Below, piece by piece: positions 1-7,008 of a stretch of 9,869 nucleotides of DNA. The DNA is from an uncultured Marinilabiliales bacterium (GTDB lineage Bacteria > Bacteroidota > Bacteroidia > Bacteroidales > BM520): NCBI GenBank assembly GCA_937877575.1, contig CALFIZ010000127.1:1-9869 (forward strand), read 5' to 3'. A program made the translations under genes and the position numbers. The notes under the pieces are model-generated. The model saw nothing but the letters and a program-made list of their open reading frames with translations. It was not told the DNA's origin and ran no database searches. Each line of letters opens with the position of its first letter. The first letter of the stretch is position 1.

Positions 1-2
1 CA

Positions 3-1196
3 CATAAAAGAAGAAACCGGATAATAGTTATTATCGTCATTTTAGCGGTTATATGCGGAATATGTCTCTGGAAATTCCTGCCCAACAAAGACAAACAACA
101 CACTGTCAGTTATACTACTACAGTTGTCAGAAGAGGGTCTGTAACAAACTCCGTCACTGCCACAGGAACTATTGAACCAATCACGAAAGTCGATGTCGGT
201 ACTCAGGTTTCAGGTATAGTCAACCATCTTTACGTCGATTACAACAGTGAAGTGAAGAAAGGCCAGATTATTGCGGAACTTGACAAGACAAATCTGAAAA
301 ATGAGTTAAACTCCGCCAAAAGCAACCTTAACAATGCAAAGACCGAATATGAATATCAGGAGAAAAACTATAACAGGATAAAGACTCTTCATGACAAGCA
401 GCTTGTCAGCGAGACTGATTATGAAACAGCCTGGTACACTTATTCAAAGGCAAAGAACAGCTATGAGGTCAGCAAGATAAGCCTTGCCAAGGCAGAGACA
501 AACCTCGGATATGCTACGATTTATTCCCCTATTGATGGCGTGGTGTTAAGCAAAGCCGTTGAGGAAGGCCAGACCGTTGCCGCTTCCTTCAGTACCCCTA
601 CCCTTTTCACAATTGCCGCCGACCTTACTCAGATGCAGGTGGTTGCAGATGTTGATGAAGCGGATATAGGTGAGGTGAAGGAAGGCCAGCGTGTGAATTT
701 CAACGTGGACGCATATCCGGGTGTCACGTTCGAAGGTGAAATCACACAGGTGCGCCAGGAAGCTACAACAACAAGCAACGTCGTCACTTACGAAGTCGTG
801 ATAAATGCCCCTAATCCTGATTTGAAACTTAAACCGGGAATGACTGCAAATGTCACAATTTTCATAGTTGACAAGCAGAATGTGCTGTGCGTTTCCAACA
901 AGGCTCTCAAATTCTCCCCGAGACCACCGTTCATCTCTCCTGAAGATGTCATAAATGACTGCAATGCCAAGGATAAACTTTGGGTTCGTGAAGCGAATAC
1001 ATTCACCGCAAAGGCTGTTAATGTCGGTAGCACAAACGGAACTTTAACCGAAGTGTCCGGTATAGCGGAAGGTACTGTTGTTGTTGAGGAAGCATCATTC
1101 GGTTCTAATGCCAATGCAAATGCTGCTGCAACTGATGCTCAGCAGCATAACGGTTCATCCTCACCATTTATGCCAGGTCCTCCTGGAAGAAGATAA
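3..1196 (+). CDS. macA: MacA-like periplasmic adaptor (membrane fusion protein) of an ABC efflux pump, 5' end missing
   Basis: This is a HlyD/MacA-family adaptor linking an inner-membrane MacB-type ABC transporter to an outer-membrane TolC-like channel. The frame is open from the first bases, so the true start lies upstream of the window; the first in-frame start-like codon (GTG at 252) falls inside a conserved lipoyl-domain segment and is not the start. Visible in order: a basic N-terminus and one hydrophobic anchor (about 18-80); a lipoyl half-motif VDVGTQVSGIV (about 192-224); an alpha-helical coiled-coil hairpin (about 280-515); the second lipoyl half with YSPIDGVV (about 522-545); then beta-barrel and membrane-proximal domains. 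The hairpin tip carries R-x3-L-x6-S (R at 375, L at 387, S at 408), the motif by which adaptors of this family contact TolC. The C-terminus ends in an Asn/Ala-rich linker and PFMPGPPGRR. The ATPase gene follows after 27 nt, so this is one operon. The substrate cannot be told from sequence. Confidence 0.93.
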   Translation, partial: HKRRNRIIVIIVILAVICGICLWKFLPNKDKQHTVSYTTTVVRRGSVTNSVTATGTIEPITKVDVGTQVSGIVNHLYVDYNSEVKKGQIIAELDKTNLKNELNSAKSNLNNAKTEYEYQEKNYNRIKTLHDKQLVSETDYETAWYTYSKAKNSYEVSKISLAKAETNLGYATIYSPIDGVVLSKAVEEGQTVAASFSTPTLFTIAADLTQMQVVADVDEADIGEVKEGQRVNFNVDAYPGVTFEGEITQVRQEATTTSNVVTYEVVINAPNPDLKLKPGMTANVTIFIVDKQNVLCVSNKALKFSPRPPFISPEDVINDCNAKDKLWVREANTFTAKAVNVGSTNGTLTEVSGIAEGTVVVEEASFGSNANANAAATDAQQHNGSSSPFMPGPPGRR

Positions 1197-1223
1197 TATT
1201 CTGAATGTCAATATTATATCATC

Positions 1224-1967
1224 ATGAACGAAAAAGTTATTGATGTGGTCGATATCCGTAGGGATTTTGTCGTGGGTGATGAAACCGTTCATGCGCTGCG
1301 TGGTGTTTCATTTGCTATAACACAAGGAGAATTTGTAACCATCATGGGTGCCTCCGGCTCCGGCAAATCAACGCTGCTGAATATCCTCGGATGCCTTGAT
1401 ACTCCTACAAGCGGCGAATATTACCTTGATGGTTCGTCAGTACGGAAAATGTCGAAGGATGAAAGGGCAATACTTCGTAACCGGAAAATCGGTTTCGTGT
1501 TTCAGAACTATAATCTGCTTGCCAAGACAACTGCAGTGGAAAATGTCGAGCTTCCGCTTATGTACAATTCCAAAGTGGGCAGTGCTGAAAGAAGGAAAAG
1601 AGCTGTCAGCGCCCTTGAGGCAGTCGGACTCGGCAACAGACTTATGCATAAGAGCAACCAGATGAGTGGCGGACAGATGCAGCGTGTTGCCATTGCACGT
1701 GCCATAGTCAACGACCCTGCCATTATTTTGGCCGATGAAGCCACCGGTAATCTCGATACCCGCACTTCGTTTGAGATTCTGACACTGTTCCAAAAACTCC
1801 ATCGGGAGGGACGAACCATAATTTTTGTCACACACAATCCCAACATCGCCGACTACTGCAGCAGAAATATCGTCCTGTCTGACGGAAAAATAAAAGAGGA
1901 CTCTTGTAATCAGCATATTAAGAATGCTGCGGAGACACTTAAGTCACTACCAATAGAAGATAACTAA
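1224..1967 (+). CDS. macB: MacB-type ABC transporter ATP-binding protein
   Basis: This 247-aa nucleotide-binding subunit would power the adjacent FtsX-type permease from the cytoplasmic face. Canonical ATPase motifs are all present: Walker A GASGSGKST (residues 42-50), Q-loop Gln94 in VFQNYNLL, signature MSGGQ (147-151, Met replacing the usual Leu), Walker B IILADE (167-172) followed by the D-loop ATGNLD, and switch His204. The pattern (ALRGVSF, LNILGCLDTPTSGEY, QMQRVAIARAI) is that of the MacB/LolD/FtsE group. In E. coli MacB the ATPase and permease are one fused chain of about 650 residues; here they are two genes, as is common in Bacteroidota. The ATG at 1224 fits the family's N-terminus, and no Shine-Dalgarno is visible, which is normal for this phylum. 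The permease starts 1 nt after the stop. LolD is the main alternative name, but the MacA neighbour argues for efflux. Confidence 0.93.
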   Translation: MNEKVIDVVDIRRDFVVGDETVHALRGVSFAITQGEFVTIMGASGSGKSTLLNILGCLDTPTSGEYYLDGSSVRKMSKDERAILRNRKIGFVFQNYNLLAKTTAVENVELPLMYNSKVGSAERRKRAVSALEAVGLGNRLMHKSNQMSGGQMQRVAIARAIVNDPAIILADEATGNLDTRTSFEILTLFQKLHREGRTIIFVTHNPNIADYCSRNIVLSDGKIKEDSCNQHIKNAAETLKSLPIEDN

Positions 1968-1968
1968 A

Positions 1969-3189
1969 ATGAGTATAGGCAATTTTTTTAAGATATCATT
2001 CAAGGCTTTGGCCAACAACAAGTTGCGTACATTTCTGACAATGCTTGGCATTATCATCGGTGTGGGTTCCGTAATCACTATGCTTGCCATAGGACAGGGC
2101 TCCAAGAAAAGCATTCAGTCGCAGATTTCTGAGATGGGAAGCAATATGATAATGATTCATCCCGGAGCACAGAGAAGAGGCGGCGTTAGAATGGACGCAA
2201 GCTCCATGCAAACACTTAAGCTTACCGACTATAAAAGCATTGTAAGTGATGCCCAATATGTTTCATACGTAAGTCCTGTGGTCCAAAGTAACGGACAGTT
2301 TATCTATGGGTCAAACAATTATCCCTCAAGCATTTATGGTGTTGATGCCGATTATCTTGAAATTCGTCAGCTGTCCGTTGAAGACGGAGACCTGTTTACA
2401 GACCTTGACGTGCAGACAAATGCCAAGGTCTGTGTGATAGGCAAAACCATTGCTGACAACCTTTTCACTAATGGTGAAAACCCCATAGGCGAAGTCATAC
2501 GATTCAATAAGATTCCTTTTAGAATTATAGGTGTTTTAAAGTCAAAAGGTTACAACAGCATGGGTATGGACCAGGACGCCGTGGTGCTTACTCCCTATAC
2601 TACCGTCATGAAACGTATTCTTGCTGTGACTTACCTTGAGAGCATATTCTGCTCTGCAATTTCAGAGGATTTGACGGAAAAAGCCATTGATGAACTTACT
2701 GAAATCCTGAGGGAGAACCATAAGCTTCTTGCTGATGACGAAGATGATTTCACAATCAGGTCACAGCAGGAACTCAGCACAATGATGTCAAGCACCACTG
2801 ATACGCTGACTGTCCTACTCTCTTGTGTGGCTGCCATTTCACTGATTGTCGGAGGTATAGGCATTATGAACATAATGTATGTCAGCGTCACTGAGAGAAC
2901 CAAGGAAATAGGTCTAAGAATGAGTGTCGGAGCGCGTGGACGGGATATATTGACTCAGTTTCTGATAGAGGCTATACTCATAAGTATTGCCGGTGGTGTG
3001 ATAGGCGTTTTGCTCGGAGTCTTGGCTTCGCTCACAGTAAAGATGTTTGCCGGCTGGCCGACATATATACAGCCTTGGAGTGTCATTCTTAGTTTTGCCG
3101 TATGTACGCTTACAGGTGTCTTCTTTGGCTGGTATCCTGCAAGAAAGGCTTCCCGCCTTGACCCAATCGAAGCTATCAGATACGAATAA
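1969..3189 (+). CDS. macB: MacB-type ABC transporter permease (MacB_PCD plus FtsX domains)
   Basis: This 406-aa inner-membrane permease completes the tripartite pump. The N-terminal segment NNKLRTFLTMLGIIIGVGSVI is typical of the MacB periplasmic-core family and includes transmembrane helix 1 (about residues 19-42). A large periplasmic domain follows (about 45-275), then three more helices (about 279-303, 327-352, 370-390). The cytoplasmic coupling segment ERTKEIGLRMSVGAR (from residue 309) and the C-terminal GWYPARKASRLDPIEAIRYE stretch are hallmarks of FtsX-domain permeases. MacB works by mechanotransmission: ATP binding in the cytoplasm moves the periplasmic domain and drives substrate from the periplasm through adaptor and TolC. 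Length and topology match the permease half of MacB. It is translated almost directly after the ATPase (1-nt gap). A LolC/E-type lipoprotein permease is less likely because a MacA adaptor is encoded in the same operon. Confidence 0.93.
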   Translation: MSIGNFFKISFKALANNKLRTFLTMLGIIIGVGSVITMLAIGQGSKKSIQSQISEMGSNMIMIHPGAQRRGGVRMDASSMQTLKLTDYKSIVSDAQYVSYVSPVVQSNGQFIYGSNNYPSSIYGVDADYLEIRQLSVEDGDLFTDLDVQTNAKVCVIGKTIADNLFTNGENPIGEVIRFNKIPFRIIGVLKSKGYNSMGMDQDAVVLTPYTTVMKRILAVTYLESIFCSAISEDLTEKAIDELTEILRENHKLLADDEDDFTIRSQQELSTMMSSTTDTLTVLLSCVAAISLIVGGIGIMNIMYVSVTERTKEIGLRMSVGARGRDILTQFLIEAILISIAGGVIGVLLGVLASLTVKMFAGWPTYIQPWSVILSFAVCTLTGVFFGWYPARKASRLDPIEAIRYE

Positions 3190-3210
3190 ACTGTAATTGT
3201 CAGTCTTTCA

Positions 3211-3858
3211 CTATTCAATTATATCAATCAGCTTTTTCTGTAATTCAAGAATCTTGTCACGCATTTCGTTAGTGTAAGATTCAATATATTCCACAAATCC
3301 CTTTTTGTGGTCGGATTTTTGGGCACTTGATTCTTTCTCAATATTGTATGGCTCACCTACCATAATTTTGAAACGTTTGAGGAAAGGAGTGTACGGGCCG
3401 TCAATATAGACAGGGACAATAGGTACTTTAGCCAAATATGCAAGTGTGGTCACACCTGAGTGAAATGGCAGAATCGTACGGTCTTTGCTTCGCAGTCCCT
3501 CAGGGAATATACATACCGGTTCGTCCTTCTCAAGAACAGCCAGACTGTCATGAATCCATGTCGTGTCAAGGTTTTTACGGTCTATTGGAATGCAGTCGCA
3601 CTGATAAAGAAACCATCCGAGAAATTTACTCTGTTCAAAACGGTCTTTTGCCGCCAGACAGTGAACATGATATTTGTAGAAAATTGCACTTATCATTGCA
3701 CCGTCAACATGTGCATTGTGATTGCTTACCAGAATACATTTTTTAGGCAGTTCCCTTTTCTTGGTGGTTCCGTCGTAATAGTATATTTTAGGACGGAAAA
3801 CGAACCATGATAATATATAGATTAAGAATTGCAGTATTTTCTTTCCGACTTTCTTCAT
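3211..3858 (-). CDS. PlsC-family 1-acyl-sn-glycerol-3-phosphate acyltransferase
   Basis: This 215-aa membrane-associated acyltransferase likely moves an acyl chain onto lysophosphatidic acid or a related lipid. With the start at 3858, the family blocks are: block I NHNAHVD, the catalytic H-x4-D with His47 and Asp52; block II IPIDR (residues 90-94); block III FPEGLRS (118-124); block IV IVPVYI (147-152). A short hydrophobic N-terminal segment (about 8-22) would sit at the inner membrane. The frame stays open to an ATG at 3918, but a TAnnTTTG promoter box lies at 3871-3878 between the two candidates, and the MKKVGKKILQF start fits better, so I choose 3858. It is convergent with the pump operon (21 nt apart) and divergent from the glycosyltransferase. 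Whether it is the main PlsC or a paralogue with another acceptor cannot be decided here, so I give no symbol. Confidence 0.9.
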   Translation of the reverse strand: MKKVGKKILQFLIYILSWFVFRPKIYYYDGTTKKRELPKKCILVSNHNAHVDGAMISAIFYKYHVHCLAAKDRFEQSKFLGWFLYQCDCIPIDRKNLDTTWIHDSLAVLEKDEPVCIFPEGLRSKDRTILPFHSGVTTLAYLAKVPIVPVYIDGPYTPFLKRFKIMVGEPYNIEKESSAQKSDHKKGFVEYIESYTNEMRDKILELQKKLIDIIE

Positions 3859-3860
3859 TA

Positions 3861-3887
3861 CTTTTTTTTGCAAAAATACACTTTTTT
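3861..3887. repeat. Imperfect direct repeat, copy 1 (contains the PlsC-gene promoter)
   Basis: This 27-bp stretch matches 4116-4142 at 24 of 27 positions in the same orientation, 255 bp away. On the minus strand its core is GTGTATTTTTGCA, the active-looking promoter box of the acyltransferase gene. The match is partly low-complexity (runs of T), but the central TACACTTTTTT and TTTGCA blocks are specific. Confidence 0.6.
3871..3878 (-). promoter_or_regulatory. Bacteroidota -7 promoter box for the PlsC-family gene
   Basis: On the minus strand this reads TATTTTTG followed by CA, matching the TAnnTTTG element recognised by the primary sigma factor of Bacteroidota. It ends 12 nt before the ATG at 3858, giving a very short leader. 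I see no clear TTTG (-33) element at the usual spacing. Confidence 0.6.
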
Positions 3888-4128
3888 TTAACAGTTCCGA
3901 TGTTTTGCAAGGTAGCAATTATGTTTACAATGTATCCCCGATAGTGTGTAAGCGTAGTTGATGGTTTCAGTGGCTCTGTCGTATTTGTTTGGCGTATTCA
4001 TAAGATTGCTATTTCCCGACCATCATTTTCCCCAATAGGTGCGTTTTTTCAGACGGTGAAACTTTGCTCTCCGCTATCTCGCTGAATATGTGTCTTATTG
4101 TGACATCAGTTAATGCTTTTCTTTGCAC
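3888..4128 (-). pseudogene. Possible frameshifted relic of a small gene, or non-coding dispersed repeat
   Basis: Two short open stretches lie end to end on the minus strand. The first (4128 to the TAG at 4009) reads about 39 residues including SEIAESKVSPSEKTHLLGK. The second (ATG at 4001 to the TAA at 3888) is a 37-residue ORF starting MNTPNKYDRATETINYAY. They are one frame apart. Dropping one G from the GGG run at 4016-4018 would join them into about 79 residues ending just before the acyltransferase promoter. The only start-like codon of the first part is a GTG inside the degenerate -7 box, so it is unlikely to be translated as it stands. I recognise no domain. Open stretches of this length can occur by chance, so a non-coding repeat is equally possible. 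Confidence 0.25.
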
Positions 4129-4142
4129 AGATACACTTTTTT
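4116..4142. repeat. Imperfect direct repeat, copy 2 (degenerate promoter-like)
   Basis: This is the second copy of the 27-bp repeat at 3861-3887, with three mismatches. On the minus strand it carries TATCTGTGCA (box at 4126-4133), one mismatch from the TAnnTTTG consensus. It could be a weak upstream promoter, the decayed promoter of the small relic at 3888-4128, or one end of a duplicated segment. Confidence 0.55.
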
Positions 4143-4182
4143 GCGCGTCGGATTAATTCACGGGATTATTCTATTTTTTGTA

Positions 4183-4190
4183 TATCTTTG
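4183..4190 (+). promoter_or_regulatory. Bacteroidota -7 promoter box for the glycosyltransferase-transporter unit
   Basis: TATCTTTG here is an exact TAnnTTTG box on the plus strand, 47 nt before the ATG at 4238. It would make a leader of about 40 nt and rules against the in-frame TTG at 4178, which lies upstream of the box. A clear -33 TTTG at standard spacing is not evident. Confidence 0.65.
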
Positions 4191-4237
4191 TAAATTTTTA
4201 TAAAAGCGGCTGTGCCCGTCAGAAAAAATTTGTAATT

Positions 4238-5395
4238 ATGAAAGTCGGTCTTTTCGTTGACACATATTATCCCATGGTTGACGGCGTGATAAACGTGGTA
4301 CACAATTATGCAAAAAGACTTGTCAATAAATGTGATGTGACAGTCTATTGCCCCGGGTTCAAAGATTATGATGTTGAAGAGGATAAAAAATACACCTATC
4401 CTATTGTGCGCTGTTTTTCATTGCCGCTGTCGCATTTGGATTATTCTCTGCCTGTTCCCATACTTGATGCGAAATTTGACTTGAGTCTTATCAGAGACAA
4501 CCTTGATATCGTTCATATACATTCCCCGTTCACGGTCGGACTTATGGGACTGAATTATGCCAAAATATCAAACAAGCCTCTAATAGCGACCCTGCATTCG
4601 CAGTACAAGCAGGATTTGGAAAGAAATATAAAGATTTTTCCACTGGTCGATGTCGCCATGTTCGGCATAATGAGCATATTTAACGCTTGCGATGAATGCT
4701 GGACGGTAAATCCTGAAATCAAAAAACTTTATGAAAACGAATATGGCCTGACAAGTCCATGCAAAATCCGCCCCAATGCCACCGAACATGTCCCTGTTAA
4801 TGACAAACTTGCTTCAGATGCATTGATTAACAGAAAATATGGTCTTGCTGATGATGACATAGTTTTTTTGTTTGTGGGTAGAATCAATCTGATTAAAAAT
4901 CTTGATTTTCTTGTACGCTCTCTCGCTAAAGTCAAGGAAATGGGTGTCAAATTCAAAATGATGTTCGTCGGACAAGGACAGGATGAGAAGACACTGTCTG
5001 AAACCATTACTTCATTTAATCTTCAGAATGAAGTGATAATGTGCGGATTAGTGACAGATAAATCCGAACTCGAATCTATATATTCCCGTGCCAAACTCTT
5101 CCTTTTCCCGTCTTTATATGATGCAAATTCCCTTGTGCAGATTGAAGCTGCATGTCAGTGCACACCTACAGTGTTTGTTAAAGGTGCAAAGACAGCAGGC
5201 AGCGTCACAGACAATGTCAACGGTTTCATAGCAGATGCAAATGAAGAGTCATACGCGCTGAAAATCAAGGAAATACTTTCAGATACTGAACTCTACGACA
5301 AGGTGTCCGCAGGTGCAAGACGTGATTTGTACATTACCTGGGACGAAGTGGTGGAGGATTTATATGACGATTATTGTAAAAAAACTCAATTATAA
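4238..5395 (+). CDS. GT4-family (GT-B fold) glycosyltransferase
   Basis: This 385-aa retaining glycosyltransferase of family 4 would transfer a sugar from a nucleotide-sugar donor, probably at the cytoplasmic face of the inner membrane. The N-terminal Rossmann domain starts MKVGLFVDTYYPMVDGVINVV, the typical GT4 opening with a Gly-containing acceptor loop. It continues with IVHIHSPF and the THxxY-like LHSQY. The C-terminal donor domain has FVGRINLIKN and MMFVGQGQDE, then LFPSLYDANSLVQIEAA. The E-x7-E motif of GT4 enzymes appears as D-x7-E (Asp295, Glu303), a conservative change at the first acid. There is no signal peptide or obvious membrane helix. The opening resembles diacylglycerol glucosyltransferases and PimB-like mannosyltransferases, but donor and acceptor cannot be assigned. 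The start at 4238 is chosen because the promoter box lies just upstream. The transporter gene begins 2 nt after the stop. Confidence 0.88.
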   Translation: MKVGLFVDTYYPMVDGVINVVHNYAKRLVNKCDVTVYCPGFKDYDVEEDKKYTYPIVRCFSLPLSHLDYSLPVPILDAKFDLSLIRDNLDIVHIHSPFTVGLMGLNYAKISNKPLIATLHSQYKQDLERNIKIFPLVDVAMFGIMSIFNACDECWTVNPEIKKLYENEYGLTSPCKIRPNATEHVPVNDKLASDALINRKYGLADDDIVFLFVGRINLIKNLDFLVRSLAKVKEMGVKFKMMFVGQGQDEKTLSETITSFNLQNEVIMCGLVTDKSELESIYSRAKLFLFPSLYDANSLVQIEAACQCTPTVFVKGAKTAGSVTDNVNGFIADANEESYALKIKEILSDTELYDKVSAGARRDLYITWDEVVEDLYDDYCKKTQL

Positions 5396-5397
5396 TT

Positions 5398-6933
5398 ATG
5401 TTCAAAGGTCATCCAAAAGGGTTATATGCGTTGGCGCTGGCAAATACCGGCGAACGCTTCGGGTATTATACCATGCTTGCAATCTTTGTTCTCTACTTGC
5501 AGGCTAAATTCGGTTATAACATTAATCAAACGGGAAGCATTTATAGCGCTTTTATTGCAATAACGTACGTGATGCCGCTTGTGGGCGGTTTCATTGCCGA
5601 CAGGGTCGGATACGGGAAAATGGTGAAACTCGGTATCTGTGTCATGTTTGTCGGTTATCTGCTGCTGTCGATACCGATGGGCAGTGATGTCGCCAAAGCA
5701 AGCATGTTCACTGCATTGGGACTGATTGCAATAGGCACCGGGTTCTTCAAGGGTAATTTGCAGGTAATCATCGGAAATCTTTATGACGACCCGAAATATC
5801 AGCAATATCGCGACAACGGTTTCAGTCTTTTTTACATGGCAATCAACATAGGCTCCATGCTGGCACCGGCAGCCGCAATAGGCGTTTCAAATTTCTTCCT
5901 GAAACGTGCAGGGTACATCTACGATGTCAATGCCTCCGCAGGCGACACCGCTTACATGACCGCATTGTCGAATTCATATAATCTCGGTTTCGGAGTGGCT
6001 TGTTTTTCACTGGTTTTTTCGATGATAATATACCTCGCCTGCCAGAAATGGTTTATCCATGCTGATGTGAACATCAAGCAGGCAAAGGAAAAGAAAGTGA
6101 CTAACGTCAATGTGGAGGAACTCACGCCAAAAGAGACTCGTTCGCGTATGACTGCACTGTTCCTCGTTTTTGCAGTGGTGATAGTCTTCTGGATGTCATT
6201 CCAGCAGAGCGGCCTCGGACTGACTTTGTTTGCAAAGGATTACACTCGTGATACTGCCGGAGGTTTTGCAAGAATCGGATTTGACGTCCTTTCACTTGTA
6301 TTGCTTGCAATAGGCGTTTATGCCGCTTTCAGCACTTTCCAATCTGAAAAGAAAACGGCAAAAATCATATCGCTGATTGTCTGGATATTGACATTCGGTA
6401 TGGTTATCGCAAGATACTTCGGATTTCCTGAAGTCATGACAGTCCGCCCGGAACAGTTCCAGCAGTTCAATCCGTTCTTTATCGTTGTTTTCACTCCTTT
6501 TGTCATGTTGATGACAACCGAATCCACCAAGAAAGGCAAAGGCATCTCCGCTCCGAGAAAGATAGGATATGGAATGATTATGGCTGCCGTGGCATATCTT
6601 GTCATGGCCATCGGCTCGGCGGACCTTTCTCAGCGTGTTTCTCCTAACTGGCTTATCAGCACATATTTCCTGCTGACGATAGCAGAGTTGTTGCTCAGTC
6701 CTATCGGCATTTCATTCGTCACAAAAGTCGCACCTCCGAAGTACAAAGGTATTATGATGGGTTGCTGGTATGGCGTTTCGGCAATCGGCAACTATCTTAC
6801 AAGAGTCATAACAGGTTTGTGGGACAAGTTGCCTTTGTGGCAGGTCTGGAGTGTGCTTATAGTTCTCTGCACCATTGCGGCAATATTCATCTTCTCAATA
6901 ATGAAGAAGCTGGAAAGCGTGGATGGCAAATAA
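5398..6933 (+). CDS. POT/PTR2-family (MFS) peptide transporter
   Basis: This 511-aa inner-membrane protein of the proton-dependent oligopeptide transporter family has about 12-14 hydrophobic helices. Family marks are GERFGYYTM in helix 1 (Glu19, Arg20, Tyr23, Tyr24), FIADRVGYGK after helix 2, GTGFFKGNLQ in helix 4, and FSLFYMAINIGSMLAP (residues 142-157), the PTR2 signature. Length is normal for bacterial POTs. Family members take up di- and tripeptides with protons. Two acidic positions usually tied to proton coupling look altered: the first Glu of ExxER is Asn16, and the Glu of the helix-7 FEQ motif is Gln269 (in FWMSFQQSG). My alignment is from memory, so substrate and coupling are uncertain. 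It starts 2 nt after the glycosyltransferase stop with no promoter between, so the two are probably co-transcribed. The convergent neighbour encodes a secreted peptidase. Confidence 0.9.
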   Translation: MFKGHPKGLYALALANTGERFGYYTMLAIFVLYLQAKFGYNINQTGSIYSAFIAITYVMPLVGGFIADRVGYGKMVKLGICVMFVGYLLLSIPMGSDVAKASMFTALGLIAIGTGFFKGNLQVIIGNLYDDPKYQQYRDNGFSLFYMAINIGSMLAPAAAIGVSNFFLKRAGYIYDVNASAGDTAYMTALSNSYNLGFGVACFSLVFSMIIYLACQKWFIHADVNIKQAKEKKVTNVNVEELTPKETRSRMTALFLVFAVVIVFWMSFQQSGLGLTLFAKDYTRDTAGGFARIGFDVLSLVLLAIGVYAAFSTFQSEKKTAKIISLIVWILTFGMVIARYFGFPEVMTVRPEQFQQFNPFFIVVFTPFVMLMTTESTKKGKGISAPRKIGYGMIMAAVAYLVMAIGSADLSQRVSPNWLISTYFLLTIAELLLSPIGISFVTKVAPPKYKGIMMGCWYGVSAIGNYLTRVITGLWDKLPLWQVWSVLIVLCTIAAIFIFSIMKKLESVDGK

Positions 6934-6969
6934 AAAACACCTCTGCAAACATTTGGTCTGCAAGAGGTG
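6932..6969 (-). terminator. Rho-independent terminator of the C1 peptidase gene
   Basis: Read on the minus strand, a stem (6959-6969 pairing with 6938-6947, ten pairs with one bulged base, core CACCTCT/AGAGGTG) closes an 11-nt loop and is followed by six T at 6937-6932. It lies about 40 nt past the peptidase stop, and the T-run overlaps the stop codon of the convergent transporter. On the plus strand the hairpin has no T-run after it, so it would act at best weakly there. Confidence 0.75.
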
Positions 6970-7008
6970 CCGTTATGCTTGAATGATAAGCAGGAATGAA
7001 AGAAATCC

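Larger units (their letters stand above)
3859..4237. other. 379-bp divergent intergenic region
   Basis: This lies between the minus-strand acyltransferase and the plus-strand glycosyltransferase. It holds a promoter for each (3871-3878 minus, 4183-4190 plus), the two repeat copies and the possible relic. On the plus strand there are only tiny ORFs, for example 25 codons from 3961 to 4038, which I do not support as genes. I see no recognisable riboswitch, tRNA or terminator hairpin. Confidence 0.7.

Noticed and set aside
252..1196. GTG at 252 as the start of the MacA-like gene
   Set aside because: The frame is open to the window edge and encodes the expected membrane anchor and first lipoyl half upstream of 252, so the gene is truncated by the window and does not start there.
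1437..1916. Minus-strand open frame of 159 codons opposite the ATPase gene
   Set aside because: It lies fully antisense to a well-supported ATPase with all motifs intact; no domain or signal is recognisable in it.
3190..3210. Terminator between the convergent pump and acyltransferase genes
   Set aside because: No stem-loop with a T-run can be found in the 21-nt gap or just inside either gene end.
3438..3810. Two overlapping plus-strand open frames inside the acyltransferase gene
   Set aside because: They are antisense to the conserved acyltransferase blocks and have no independent support.
3961..4038. 25-codon plus-strand ORF in the intergenic region (hydrophobic, starts MVSVALSYLF)
   Set aside because: It is too short, has no promoter upstream, and lies opposite the possible minus-strand relic. 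A leader or toxin peptide cannot be supported.
5422..5805. Minus-strand open frame of 127 codons opposite the POT gene
   Set aside because: It is antisense to conserved transporter helices; the composition is not membrane- or domain-like, and it has no promoter.
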